Shown here piece after piece: positions 11,022 to 19,506 of a stretch of 64,000 nt of DNA; position 1 is the stretch's first letter, and the number at the start of each line of letters is the position of its first letter. A program made the position numbers and the translations under genes. The notes beneath the pieces are model-generated. The model was not told the DNA's origin. It made no database searches and was given only the letters and a program-made list of their open reading frames with translations. The DNA is from Myxococcales bacterium (GTDB taxonomy: Bacteria; Myxococcota_A; Polyangia; Polyangiales; Ga0077539): the NCBI GenBank assembly GCA_030652255.1, contig JAUSAZ010000004.1, positions 17,655 to 81,654 of the forward strand. The letters run 5' to 3'.

Positions 11022-11043
11022 GCGCGCTTCCGACCCGTCGGCG

Positions 11044-11049
11044 ACCATA
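11044..11049 (-). promoter_or_regulatory. Candidate -10 box (TATGGT) for the kinase operon
   Basis: On the minus strand TATGGT lies 22 nt upstream of the kinase ATG, giving a leader of roughly 15 nt that contains the GGAAG ribosome site. The -35 region at the expected spacing is not recognisable. Confidence 0.3.
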
Positions 11050-11156
11050 ACACGCCCCCCCGGGCCGCCACCGCTGCCTCGCAGCGGCACTGACCTCCGC
11101 CGGGCCCCCCCCGCTCCTGGTCGGTGCGATAGTGCGTCGCCCCGGGCGACCCCATC

Positions 11157-12392
11157 ATGCACCCACCCCTCGCCGCGCTCATCGTCGTCGACCCGTCGCC
11201 TGAACCCGCGACCGCGCTCGCGCGCACGGTGGAGCGCGTCGCCGCGGCGGCCCGGGCGCAGGGGCGCGTGGTGATCCCGCTGGCCTCCGCGGCGGGCGGC
11301 TTCGGGGCCCACGAGGCCCTCGCGGCGGCGGGCGTGCGGCGCGTCGCCCTCTGCGGCCCGGCGTCGCTCGCCGGCGTGCTGGCGGCCGCGCGCGGGGCAC
11401 GCGCCCTGGGCTACGCGGTCGACGTGCTCGCCGACGCCATCGCGGAGGGCCCGCCGGGCAGGGCGCAGCGGGCGCGCCGCGAGATCGAAGCCCTCGGGTG
11501 CCGCCGACGCTCGTGGGCCGAGCTGCTCTCCGAGGGCGACCGGTCGGTGGCCGTGCCGGGCCTCGGCGAGGGGGACACCACGCTCTGGTGCGGCGCCCTG
11601 CGCGGCTGCATCGAGGAGGGCGCCGGCACCTACGAGGCGCTCGCGCGCGAGGTGGGCTGGGCGGCGATGATGCACCGCGGGGGCGAGGTGCCGCGGCGCG
11701 TGGCGGTGCAGGCCACCCGCGGGCCCGACGGGGTCGAGGCCCTCTACCGCCACCCCGTCGACGGTCAGCCCCCGGTCGGCGGATGGACCCCGGTCGTCGA
11801 CGCCATCCGCCGGGGCGTCGAGGCGCGCACGGGCTCGGCCTTCAACCACTGCCTGCTCCAGCTCTACCGCGACGGGCGCGACTGGATCAGCGAGCACTCC
11901 GACAAGACCCTCGACCTCGTGCGGCCGTCGCCCATCGTCAACGTCTCGCTCGGCCGCACCCGCACGATGGTGCTCCGGCCCAAGCGCGGCGACGGGGCGC
12001 CCGAGCGCGTGCCGCTGCCCCACGGGTCGATGCTCGTGATGGGCCTCGCCACCAACCGCGCGCGCTACCACGAGATCCGCCGCGAGGGCGCCGCGCCCGA
12101 CGACGGCCCGCGCATCTCGCTCACCTTCCGTCACATCGGCACCTTCCACGACCCCGCCACCGGGGCCGTCTGGGGCGTCGGGGCGCCCGCCGCCGACCGC
12201 CCCACGGCCGAGGCCCGCGCCCTCGCCCGCGCGGCCCTCCCGCCCGGCGAGCGGGCGAGCCGCGAGCGCGCCGAGGCCGAGCGCATGCTCCAGCTCTTCC
12301 GCGCGGAGAACGTCGACCCCGACTTCGACCCGGCGGCCTTCCGCCCGGGCTTCGAGGTCGTCGACCTGCGCGCGCTCAACGACGCCGGCTGA
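11157..12392 (+). CDS. Fusion: degenerate isochorismatase-like domain + AlkB-family 2OG-Fe(II) dioxygenase
   Basis: 411 residues. Residues 1-100 follow the isochorismatase/cysteine-hydrolase fold (AALIVVDPS with Asp12, then RRVALCGPASLAG and GYAVDVLADA). However, Gly73 stands where the nucleophilic Cys belongs, and there is no Lys in the first 100 residues, so this domain should be catalytically dead. Residues about 135-345 are an AlkB dioxygenase: NHCLLQLYRDG, iron ligands His247 and Asp249 (EHSDK), the third ligand His305 in RYHEIRRE, and the 2-oxoglutarate arginine in RISLTFRHIG. Members repair alkylated nucleic acids or hydroxylate other methylated targets. I infer the N-terminal domain serves for binding or dimerisation. 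The gene stands alone, 135 bp from the divergent kinase operon. Confidence 0.85.
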   Translation: MHPPLAALIVVDPSPEPATALARTVERVAAAARAQGRVVIPLASAAGGFGAHEALAAAGVRRVALCGPASLAGVLAAARGARALGYAVDVLADAIAEGPPGRAQRARREIEALGCRRRSWAELLSEGDRSVAVPGLGEGDTTLWCGALRGCIEEGAGTYEALAREVGWAAMMHRGGEVPRRVAVQATRGPDGVEALYRHPVDGQPPVGGWTPVVDAIRRGVEARTGSAFNHCLLQLYRDGRDWISEHSDKTLDLVRPSPIVNVSLGRTRTMVLRPKRGDGAPERVPLPHGSMLVMGLATNRARYHEIRREGAAPDDGPRISLTFRHIGTFHDPATGAVWGVGAPAADRPTAEARALARAALPPGERASRERAEAERMLQLFRAENVDPDFDPAAFRPGFEVVDLRALNDAG

Positions 12393-12441
12393 AGCCTCCC
12401 GGCGGCCGCATTCGGGCGCGGTGCGAGGGCCGGGACTGCGG

Positions 12442-12447
12442 TACCTT
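12442..12447 (+). promoter_or_regulatory. Candidate -10 box (TACCTT) for the GMC oxidoreductase pair
   Basis: TACCTT ends exactly 7 nt before the GTG at 12455 and supports that start with a leaderless mRNA. No good -35 hexamer is visible. Confidence 0.3.
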
Positions 12448-12454
12448 CGCGCGC

Positions 12455-12850
12455 GTGATCAACTGGCTCGCTCGCTCGGCGATGGTGACCTTCTATCCCC
12501 GCTCGGAGCAGTTTCCGGGCATCGAGGACATGGACCTCGACGCGTACATCGCGCAGTACCGCCGCGAGTGCGCGCCGCTCATGTGGGCGGGCTTCGTGCT
12601 GGGCACGGTGTTCTTCCACCTCACGCCGCTGTTCACGGTGTACCTGCCGCTGCCGGCCTACGCGCTGTCCGACGAGGACCGCGAGCGCCACGCGCAGCGC
12701 CTCGTGTCGCACCCGATCTACTACGTGCGCCAGCCGGTGTTCCTGTTGAAGATGGTGGCGGGGCTGCTGTGGGGCGCTGATCCCGCGGTGCGCGCGCGCC
12801 TCGGCCTCGCGCCCTACCCCGCCGACCCCGGCACCTGGAGGACGTCATGA
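12455..12850 (+). CDS. Small membrane protein coupled to a GMC oxidoreductase
   Basis: 131 residues from the GTG at 12455; an ATG at 12482 would give 122. One or two hydrophobic helices occupy the middle (LMWAGFVLGTVFFHLTPLF), flanked by polar ends rich in Arg, Tyr and Pro. I recognise no family. The stop overlaps the GMC oxidoreductase start as ATGA, so stoichiometric synthesis is likely. A role as membrane anchor or electron-transfer partner for the oxidoreductase is the natural inference. Confidence 0.65.
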   Translation: MINWLARSAMVTFYPRSEQFPGIEDMDLDAYIAQYRRECAPLMWAGFVLGTVFFHLTPLFTVYLPLPAYALSDEDRERHAQRLVSHPIYYVRQPVFLLKMVAGLLWGADPAVRARLGLAPYPADPGTWRTS

Positions 12851-14349
12851 CCCACATCGCGTTTCGCGAAGACGACCTCGCCCTCGAGGTCGACTACGTG
12901 GTGGTGGGCTCCGGGGCGGGCGGGGCCACCGCGGCCAACGCGCTCGCCCGCGGCGGCGCGACGGTGGCGCTCATCGAGGCCGGTCCGTGGCGCGACCCGG
13001 CCGACTACCCCTCGTCGACCTACGGCGCGATGCGCGACCTCTTCGACGGGTGGGGCGTCGGCATCGCGAAGGGCCGCGCCCTCTGGCCCATCGTGCAGGC
13101 CTCCTGCGTGGGCGGCACCACGGTGATCAACTGCGCCATCTGCGTGCGCACCCCGGAGGACGTGCTGCTCGGGTGGGAGCGCGACCTCGGCGTCGGCGCC
13201 AAGGCCTGGCGCGAGGGCCTCTGGAAGCACCAGGAGGCCCTGGAGGTCGAGCTCTGCGCGGAGGTGGTGCCGGCGGCGTCGGCGGGGCGCTCCAACCTCC
13301 TGGCCGCGAAGGGCGCGGCGGCGGTCCCCTACGACGGGCACCCGATGACCCGCTATGTGAAGGGCTGCGCCGGCTCGGGCCAGTGCCTCCAGGGGTGCAA
13401 GCAGCTCAAGAAGCAGAGCCTCAACCTGCAGTTCGTGCCCGAGGTGATGGCCCTCGGGGGCACGGTGCTCTCCTGCGCGCCCGCCGAGCGCGTGCTGCTC
13501 GAGGGCCGCCGCGCGGTGGGCGTGACCGGGCGCTTCCGCGAGCCCGTGACGCGCCGCAAGGGCGGGCGCTTCACCGTGCGCGCCCGCAAGGCCGTGGTGG
13601 TGGCGGCGAGCGTCACCCGCACGGCCCCGCTGCTCGCGGCGAGCGGCGTGAAGCACCCGCTGCTGGGCGCGGGCTTCCGGGCGCACCCCGGCACCGGGGT
13701 GATCGGCGTGTACGACGAGGACGTCGACATGAACGTCGGGGCCACGCAGGGCTGGGCCTCGGTGCAGTACCGCGTCGAGCCCGGCATGAAGCTGGAGACG
13801 CTCTCCATCCCGCCGGAGATGATCGCGTCGCGGCTCGCCGGCGCGGGCGCCGAGCTCGTCGCGCGCATGGGCGACTACCGCCGCATGGCGATGTGGGTGG
13901 TGGCCGTGCGCGCCGAGGCCGTCGGGCGCGTGAAGCGGGGCGTCTTCGGCGAGGTGAGCGTCGACTACGGCTTCGCCGACGCCGACATGCGGCGCCTGCG
14001 GAAGGGCCTCGCGCTGCTCGCGCGCACCCACTTCGCGGCGGGCGCGCGGCGGGTGATCCCGGGCATCTACGGGCTGCCCTACGACCTCGGCCCCGACCAG
14101 GTGGGGCTCATCGAGGAGGGCCCGCTCGACCCGCGCGCGTACATCCTCATCTCGTCGCACCTCTTCGGCGGCGCCACCATGGACCGCGACCCCGCCCGCG
14201 GCGTGTGCGACGAGTACGGCCGCGTGCACGGCTACGAGGGGCTCGTCGTGGCCGACGCGTCGGTCATCCCGACCACGCTCGGGGTCAACCCCCAGCACAC
14301 GATCATGGCGCTCGCGCGCACCTTCGCGGGGCGCCTGCTCGACGCCTGA
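12847..14349 (+). CDS. GMC-family FAD-dependent oxidoreductase
   Basis: 500 residues. The dinucleotide-binding fold opens with VVGSGAGGATAAN (Gly21, 23 and 26) and IEAG. The C-terminal GMC signature is intact: SHLFGGATM with His438 and TTLGVNPQHTIMA with Asn481, matching the active-site His-Asn pair that oxidises alcohol groups. A Cys-rich stretch near residues 176-190 (CAGSGQCLQGCKQ) is typical of the long-chain-alcohol or sterol-oxidase-like branch. The substrate is probably a hydrophobic alcohol or sterol. It is coupled by a 4-bp overlap to a small membrane protein, so membrane association is likely. Confidence 0.88.
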   Translation: MTHIAFREDDLALEVDYVVVGSGAGGATAANALARGGATVALIEAGPWRDPADYPSSTYGAMRDLFDGWGVGIAKGRALWPIVQASCVGGTTVINCAICVRTPEDVLLGWERDLGVGAKAWREGLWKHQEALEVELCAEVVPAASAGRSNLLAAKGAAAVPYDGHPMTRYVKGCAGSGQCLQGCKQLKKQSLNLQFVPEVMALGGTVLSCAPAERVLLEGRRAVGVTGRFREPVTRRKGGRFTVRARKAVVVAASVTRTAPLLAASGVKHPLLGAGFRAHPGTGVIGVYDEDVDMNVGATQGWASVQYRVEPGMKLETLSIPPEMIASRLAGAGAELVARMGDYRRMAMWVVAVRAEAVGRVKRGVFGEVSVDYGFADADMRRLRKGLALLARTHFAAGARRVIPGIYGLPYDLGPDQVGLIEEGPLDPRAYILISSHLFGGATMDRDPARGVCDEYGRVHGYEGLVVADASVIPTTLGVNPQHTIMALARTFAGRLLDA

Positions 14350-14356
14350 CGCGAAC

Positions 14357-14372
14357 CCTCCCGCGCGGGAGG
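14357..14372. terminator. Bidirectional hairpin between convergent genes
   Basis: CCTCCCGCGCGGGAGG is a perfect 16-bp palindrome (6-bp stem, GCGC loop) filling the 24-bp gap between two converging genes. It should form on both transcripts. Confidence 0.6.
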
Positions 14373-14373
14373 A

Positions 14374-16320
14374 TCAAGGCACGCAGGTGAGGGTGGCGGG
14401 CTCGCAGCGCAGGGGGGCGTCGCACTCCGCCGCGCCGGTCGCCCCGCGGCGGCACCGGGCGCCCGCGGCGCCCGCGGCGGCGGTGGGCTGGCAGCCGGCC
14501 TCGCAGCGGGTGCCCGGGGGGCAGCGCAGCCGGTCGCCGCAGACGCCCGCGGTGGCGCTCGCGGCCGCGAGGCACACGCCGCCGACGCAGCGGAAGCCCG
14601 CGTCGCAGGGGCCCGGCGCGCCCGCGCGGCAGAGGCCGCCGTCGCGGCCGATGGGGTGGCAGGCGTACCCGCCCGCCGCGGTGGGGACGCAGCGCGCGTC
14701 GGCGTCGCAGATCAGGTTGCCCACGGTGTTGCGCTGGGGGCACTGCCCCGCCACGACGCAGACGTGCTCGCGGCACGCGGTGTTGCGGGGGCAGTCGGCG
14801 TCGTCGACGCACCCGAGGCTCGGCGGGGCGACCTCGCAGGTGCGGGTGTCCGACGCGCAGGTGAGGCCCGCGGCGCAGGTGAGGCCCGCGCACATGCCCC
14901 CGAGGGGCACCGCGGCGACGCAGGCGCGGTTGACGCATCGCTGGCCGTCGGGGCAGCGGTCGCCGCGGGTGGTGCACCGGCCCTCCGGGGGGGCGGCGCA
15001 TCGGCCCGACACGCACGCGAGGCCCGCGTCGCAGGCGCGGTCGTCGTCGCAGGGCTCGGCGGCCGCGGCGGTGCGCCGGCAGAACTGGTCGATGCACCGG
15101 AGGCCGGTCGCGCAGGGGCGCGCCTGCGGGGTGGTCGACCCGCAGCGGGTGCCCTCGGTGCCCGGCGGGGTGCACACCGAGCGGCCCATCGCGTCCGGGG
15201 CGCAGACCGCGGCGCCCGCGCAGTAGGAGGTGTCGTCGCAGGGCGCGCCCACGGCGGTCTCCGCCACGCAGAGCGAGCGCCCGGCGACGGGGCGGCAGGC
15301 GAGGGGCGCGTCGCAGGCGCCGCCCGGGGCAGAGGCCGCGCGGCACTCGGCGCCCGCGGTGCCCAGCGCCACGCAGCGGCTGTCGGAGACGGGGGTGCGC
15401 ACGAGGCAGCTCGACCCCTCGGCGCAGCCGCGGCTCTGGCACGACTCGCCGAGGGCCGCGGGCGGTGCGCAGGTGTTGTTGAGGGCGCCGCAGAGGAGGC
15501 CGGTGTCGCAGTCGCGGAGGGGGCCGCGGCACACGCCGCCCTGCGCGCCGCGCGCCACGCAGGTGGCCGAGGCGCCCGCGGTGATGCAGTCCGAGCGGGC
15601 GGGGCAGAGCTGCTCGCGGTCGGTGGTGGGCGGGGTGCACGCGCGGCCGTACCCGCCCGCGTCGAGCATGCGGGCGGTGACGCGGAGCGCTGGGACGGCG
15701 GTGGAGCGGACGCCCGCGCCGGCGTAGTTGAAGCTCCACGCGAGGGCGATGTACTGCACCCCCGCCTCGACGGGGAACTCGAAGTCCGAGCGGGTGTGCT
15801 CGGGGTCGGTGTCGAAGGTGGCGACGGAGCAGTCGCGGGCCGGCGCGTCCCAGGCGCAGCGCTCGACGCGGCGGGCCGAGAGGAAGGCGCCCGCGAGCTG
15901 CTCCTGGGCCCAGTCGGACTGGTCGCGGTCGACGCGCAGCCGCAGGACGCCCGCCCGCGGCGCGGTGTACTGCACCAGCGCGGAGTTGTAGACCGGGCCG
16001 CCGCAGGTCGGGATCGCCGTCACGAGCTGGGCCTCCGGCGCGCGGGAGAAATCCAGCCACGCGGCGGTGCCCTCGGCGGTGGTGACGCCGTCCCGGTCGA
16101 GGTCGACGCGGGGCTCGAGCGCGCAGCCCGCGCCGCCGTCCGCGGGCGACCCGTCGGTGCCGGGCGCGTCGGTGGATGCCCCGTCGGTGCCGGGTGCGTC
16201 GGCGCCGGGGGCGTCGGTGCCGGGCCCGGCGTCGCCGGGCGGGCTGCTCGGGGTCTCCGTGCACGCCGCGCCGAGCAGCAGCACCACACACCCGACGGCC
16301 CACCCGCGACGCTTCACCAT
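14374..16320 (-). CDS. Large cysteine-rich lipoprotein
   Basis: 648 residues from the ATG at 16320. The lipobox LLLGAAC gives Cys20, followed by a linker of DAPGTD-type repeats to about residue 65. Residues about 70-230 form a low-Cys domain (strands ALVQYTAPRAGVLRLRVD and GVQYIALAWSFNYAG), possibly carbohydrate-binding. The rest is a chain of short modules of the type GxxCxx...LxCVxGxC, resembling EGF/Dickkopf-like disulfide knots. No catalytic motif was seen. A surface adhesin or binding role is inferred. It is divergent from another giant Cys-rich lipoprotein 139 bp away, a likely functional pair. A longer upstream frame lacks a signal peptide and is not used. Confidence 0.75.
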   Translation of the reverse strand: MVKRRGWAVGCVVLLLGAACTETPSSPPGDAGPGTDAPGADAPGTDGASTDAPGTDGSPADGGAGCALEPRVDLDRDGVTTAEGTAAWLDFSRAPEAQLVTAIPTCGGPVYNSALVQYTAPRAGVLRLRVDRDQSDWAQEQLAGAFLSARRVERCAWDAPARDCSVATFDTDPEHTRSDFEFPVEAGVQYIALAWSFNYAGAGVRSTAVPALRVTARMLDAGGYGRACTPPTTDREQLCPARSDCITAGASATCVARGAQGGVCRGPLRDCDTGLLCGALNNTCAPPAALGESCQSRGCAEGSSCLVRTPVSDSRCVALGTAGAECRAASAPGGACDAPLACRPVAGRSLCVAETAVGAPCDDTSYCAGAAVCAPDAMGRSVCTPPGTEGTRCGSTTPQARPCATGLRCIDQFCRRTAAAAEPCDDDRACDAGLACVSGRCAAPPEGRCTTRGDRCPDGQRCVNRACVAAVPLGGMCAGLTCAAGLTCASDTRTCEVAPPSLGCVDDADCPRNTACREHVCVVAGQCPQRNTVGNLICDADARCVPTAAGGYACHPIGRDGGLCRAGAPGPCDAGFRCVGGVCLAAASATAGVCGDRLRCPPGTRCEAGCQPTAAAGAAGARCRRGATGAAECDAPLRCEPATLTCVP

Positions 16321-16328
16321 AGGCCGCG

Positions 16329-16357
16329 ATCGTGCCGTCGATCGTGCACCGTGGCAA
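16329..16357 (-). promoter_or_regulatory. Promoter of the minus-strand Cys-rich lipoprotein
   Basis: Minus strand: -35 TTGCCA (plus 16352-16357), 17-nt spacer, -10 CACGAT (plus 16329-16334), then 8 nt to the ATG at 16320. The spacing is ideal, the -10 imperfect. The short distance implies an almost leaderless mRNA. Confidence 0.45.
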
Positions 16358-16434
16358 TGAACTCGCTCGCCGCCGACGTGATCCGCGCCGGTCGGGGGAA
16401 TGTTCCACACTTCCGGCGCTGGCGGGTCGTGGGC

Positions 16435-16440
16435 TAGTGT
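16435..16440 (+). promoter_or_regulatory. Candidate -10 box (TAGTGT) of the plus-strand Cys-rich lipoprotein
   Basis: TAGTGT lies 19 nt before the ATG at 16460, with TTCCGG 18 nt further upstream as a poor -35. This is plausible only because of its position in the divergent region. Confidence 0.25.
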
Positions 16441-16459
16441 CCGAAGCACGGTGCCGACC

Positions 16460-18358
16460 ATGCGAGCTTTCTTCCGCGTCCTCATGGCCTCGTGGCTCGC
16501 CGCGCTGGTCGGGTGCAGCACCGATCGACCGCCGCCGCTGGGCATCTTCGAGCTCGACGGCTTCGTGCCGCGCGACGCCGCCCGCGACGGCAACGACCTC
16601 GGGCTTCAGACCTTCGACATCATCCCCATCGACGTCGTCACGCCGGACGTTCCGCCGGCCGACGTGCCGATCCAGGTCGGGGCCAACTGCTCCGCGGACG
16701 ACGGGTGCGCCTTCGGCGCGCGCTGCCTCCAGGGCCGCTGCGCCGTCGACATGTGCCGCACCACCGACAACCCCTGCGGCGATCGCCGCTGCGACATGCG
16801 CTGCGTGCCGACGCGCGACCTCTGCGCGGGCGTGCTCTGCGGCAACCGCGAGACCTGCTTCTTCGGGCGCTGCGTGCCGGGCTGCTTCCCGGCGACGTGC
16901 TCGGGCGTCGAGTGCCCCGCGGGGCAGTTCTGTGACGACCGCACCGGCGGATGCGCCGCGATCGTGCCGTGCAGCGGCGCGTGCGCCGAGGACTACACCT
17001 GCCACGTGGCGTGCCTCCCGCGCTCCAACTGCGACGGCGTCACCTGCCCCACCGGCGAGATCTGCGCCGACGGGATGTGCGTCCCCAACCCCTGCGCCGG
17101 GGTGACCTGCACCGGCAGCTCGATCTGCGTCGCCGGCCGCTGCATCGACTCCTGCGCGTGCGACCCGCCGTGCGACCGATCGCCGCGTGACCGCTGCGTG
17201 TCGGGTCAGTGCCAGTGCACGCCCACCTGCACGGCCGACGGGATGTGCGGCGCCGACGACGGCTGCGGCGGGCGCTGCATGGGCGCCTGCGCGAGCCCGG
17301 CTGCCACCTGCGACCCCGACACGCTGGCCTGCGTCTGCATGCCGCGCTGCGTGGCCACCGCGCCGTGCGGGTCGAGCGACGGCTGCGGCGGGCAGTGCGC
17401 CAGCGGCTGCGAAAACGGCTTCCAGTGCAACGTGATGACGCGCACCTGCGACTGCATCCCGTACTGTCCCCCGGTCGAGGAGTTCGCCAACACGGCCTGC
17501 GGGGCCAACGTGCCCAACCTCTGCCCCGGCGGGCCGAGCTGCGGCACCGGCACCCGCTGCCCGCCGGGCCGCACCTGCAACATGGCCGGGATGTGCGAAG
17601 AGCCGCCGCCGCCCGAAGACGGCGGGCCCCCGGAAGATGCCCCCATGGAGGACGGCTCGTCGGAGGACGGCAGCACCTGCCCCGCGGGTCGCACGGCCTG
17701 CGGCGAGAGCTGCTTCAACCTCCAGACCGACGTCAACCACTGCGGCGCCTGCGACACCGTCTGCCCGGCCGGGTCGACCTGCGCGGCGGGCATGTGCGTG
17801 TGCCCGGGCTCGCAGACCTACTGCGGCACCCGCTGCGTCAACACGCAGGGGGACAACGGCAACTGCGGCGCGTGCGGCAACGCGTGCCCCCTCGACGGCG
17901 CCTGCGTGGCCGGCGTGTGCTCCTGCGTGCCGGCGTGCGTCACCGACCGGCGCCTCGTCGACTGCTACACCGACGTGCCCAACGTGTGCCCCGGCGGTCC
18001 CAGCTGCGGGCTCGGCCTCCGCTGCCCGCTCGGGTCGATGTGCAGCGCCGCCGAGCGGCGGTGCGTGTGCGTCCCGGCCTGCCCCCCGGGGGTGGCCTGC
18101 GGGGTGAGCGACGGCTGCGGCGGCACCTGCATCGGCACCTGCGCCGCCGGCCAGGCCTGCGCGCGCGACCCCGACAACCCCCTGCGCTACACCTGCTCGG
18201 CTCCCGCCTGCGCGGGCGGCTGCGCCTGCGACCAGGTGTGCCGCAACAACCGCTGCGAGCCCGCCACCTGCCCCAACGGGCAGCCGCCGTGCAGCTGCGT
18301 GTGCTGCCCGCTCGGGCAGATGTGCACCGCCGGGTCGTGCCAGCCCATTCCTCCGTGA
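16460..18358 (+). CDS. Giant cysteine-rich lipoprotein with Stig1-like repeats
   Basis: 632 residues from the ATG at 16460 (MRAFFRVLMASWLAALVGC; lipobox Cys19). About 100 cysteines, some 16 percent of the protein. Three repeats of the form CG..DGCGG.C.G.C recur near bases 17250, 17370 and 18110. Two adjacent Stig1-like units (ACGESCFNL...HCGACDTVC and YCGTRCVNT...NCGACGNAC) occupy residues about 410-480. Acidic Pro-rich linkers separate the blocks (near base 17610). Such proteins are surface-exposed, disulfide-hardened stalks or adhesins in Myxococcota; metal binding is an alternative for so many cysteines. A further upstream start (16400) would bury the signal peptide and is rejected. Confidence 0.78.
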   Translation: MRAFFRVLMASWLAALVGCSTDRPPPLGIFELDGFVPRDAARDGNDLGLQTFDIIPIDVVTPDVPPADVPIQVGANCSADDGCAFGARCLQGRCAVDMCRTTDNPCGDRRCDMRCVPTRDLCAGVLCGNRETCFFGRCVPGCFPATCSGVECPAGQFCDDRTGGCAAIVPCSGACAEDYTCHVACLPRSNCDGVTCPTGEICADGMCVPNPCAGVTCTGSSICVAGRCIDSCACDPPCDRSPRDRCVSGQCQCTPTCTADGMCGADDGCGGRCMGACASPAATCDPDTLACVCMPRCVATAPCGSSDGCGGQCASGCENGFQCNVMTRTCDCIPYCPPVEEFANTACGANVPNLCPGGPSCGTGTRCPPGRTCNMAGMCEEPPPPEDGGPPEDAPMEDGSSEDGSTCPAGRTACGESCFNLQTDVNHCGACDTVCPAGSTCAAGMCVCPGSQTYCGTRCVNTQGDNGNCGACGNACPLDGACVAGVCSCVPACVTDRRLVDCYTDVPNVCPGGPSCGLGLRCPLGSMCSAAERRCVCVPACPPGVACGVSDGCGGTCIGTCAAGQACARDPDNPLRYTCSAPACAGGCACDQVCRNNRCEPATCPNGQPPCSCVCCPLGQMCTAGSCQPIPP

Positions 18359-18380
18359 GCTGAGAAGGTCCGCGCCCTAA

Positions 18381-18396
18381 ACCCCCTCCGGGGGGC
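18381..18396. terminator. Hairpin between convergent genes
   Basis: CCCCC, TCC loop, GGGGG in the 47-bp gap between the Cys-rich lipoprotein and the ArsA-type operon. It can fold on either strand. Confidence 0.45.
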
Positions 18397-18405
18397 TCCC
18401 TGCGC

Positions 18406-19506
18406 CTACCGCGCGTCGGGGAGCAGCGTGTCGAGGTGCGGGGCGAGCTCGCCCGAGAGCGCGGCGACGATGGCCTCCGGCGCGCTCACCTCGACGTAGG
18501 GCAGCCGCACGATGGGGGCCCACGGGAGCCGGCGCCCGAGCTCGCCGGAGAGCCCGTCGGCCGCCGTCGCGCGGGCGACCCGCTCCTGCTCGAGGGCGTC
18601 GAGCACCTCGGTGATCGCGGGCCCGAGCGCGGGGCCCTCCCGCAGCGCGCGCGCCCAGGGGGCGGGGTGGGTGTCGGCGCGGTTGAGCACCACCGCCCGG
18701 GGGCGCAGGCCGAGCTCCTCCAGGCGCGTGGCGAGGAAGAGCACGTCGTCGCGCGCGGCCGCCGTGGGCGCGGCCACCAGGGCGTAGGCCACGCGCTCGC
18801 CCAGCAGCAGCTCGGAGGCGCGGCGGGTGAGGGCCACGAAGCGCTCGCGCACGAGGGCGAGGTCGCCGAAGAGGTCGGCCGTGTCGCGCACGAGGTTGGG
18901 GCCGGTGACCCGCGCGAGCAGGTGCTCGACGCGCCCGGTGCCCCACGACAGCAGCCCCTTCGGCGCGGGCGCCTCGCCGCTGGCGCGCTGCGCGAGGCCC
19001 GCGATCCACGACACGGTGCGGCCGCCGAGGAGGTCCGCGAGGCGCCCGGGGTAGGTGACGAAGTCGATCGCGTGGCGCGAGGGCGCGGTGTCGATGACGA
19101 TGACGTCGAAGCCGCCGTCGGTCGCGGCGCGGGCGACGAGGTTCATGGCGACGAGCTCGTGCACCCCCGCGGCGGCGTCGGCGAGGCCGATGTAGAGCTT
19201 GTTGGCGAGCACGCGCGCCCTGGCCTCGGGCTCGTCGGCGAAGAGGTGGTCGATGAAGGTGCCCATCGAGCGCCGCGGGTCGGGCATGAGGGCCCAGAGC
19301 CGGTCGCCGACCGCGGGCAGCGGCACGCGGGTCACCACGTCGGTGATGGGCACCCCCATGGCGCCCGCGAGCCGGCGGGCCGGGTCGATGGTGACGATGA
19401 GCGTGCGCTGACCGCGCGCCGCGAGGGCGAGGGCGAGCGCCGCGGAGGTGGTGGTCTTGCCCACGCCGCCGCCGCCCGCGCAGACGATCACCAGGGGGTC
19501 GCTCAC
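18406..19506 (-). CDS. ArsA/Get3-like ATPase, subunit lacking the signature lysine
   Basis: 366 residues, GTG start at 19506. The deviant Walker A reads AGGGGVGKTTT (11-20): Gly replaces the signature Lys of the KGGxGKT motif, while the catalytic Lys17 is kept. Switch II is DTAPSRHAIDF, and a FDVIVIDTAP strand precedes it, as in ArsA/Get3. Family members are dimeric ATPases that move membrane proteins or extrude oxyanions; no metalloid-binding Cys cluster is evident here. It overlaps the next ArsA-like gene by GTGA. One partner keeps and one lacks the signature Lys, which suggests an asymmetric heterodimer (inference). Confidence 0.85.
   Translation of the reverse strand: MSDPLVIVCAGGGGVGKTTTSAALALALAARGQRTLIVTIDPARRLAGAMGVPITDVVTRVPLPAVGDRLWALMPDPRRSMGTFIDHLFADEPEARARVLANKLYIGLADAAAGVHELVAMNLVARAATDGGFDVIVIDTAPSRHAIDFVTYPGRLADLLGGRTVSWIAGLAQRASGEAPAPKGLLSWGTGRVEHLLARVTGPNLVRDTADLFGDLALVRERFVALTRRASELLLGERVAYALVAAPTAAARDDVLFLATRLEELGLRPRAVVLNRADTHPAPWARALREGPALGPAITEVLDALEQERVARATAADGLSGELGRRLPWAPIVRLPYVEVSAPEAIVAALSGELAPHLDTLLPDAR

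Noticed and set aside
14303..17740. Minus-strand frame of more than 1100 codons opposite the Cys-rich lipoproteins
   Set aside because: Antisense and out-of-frame shadow of Cys-rich coding sequence; Arg/Pro-rich without any domain.
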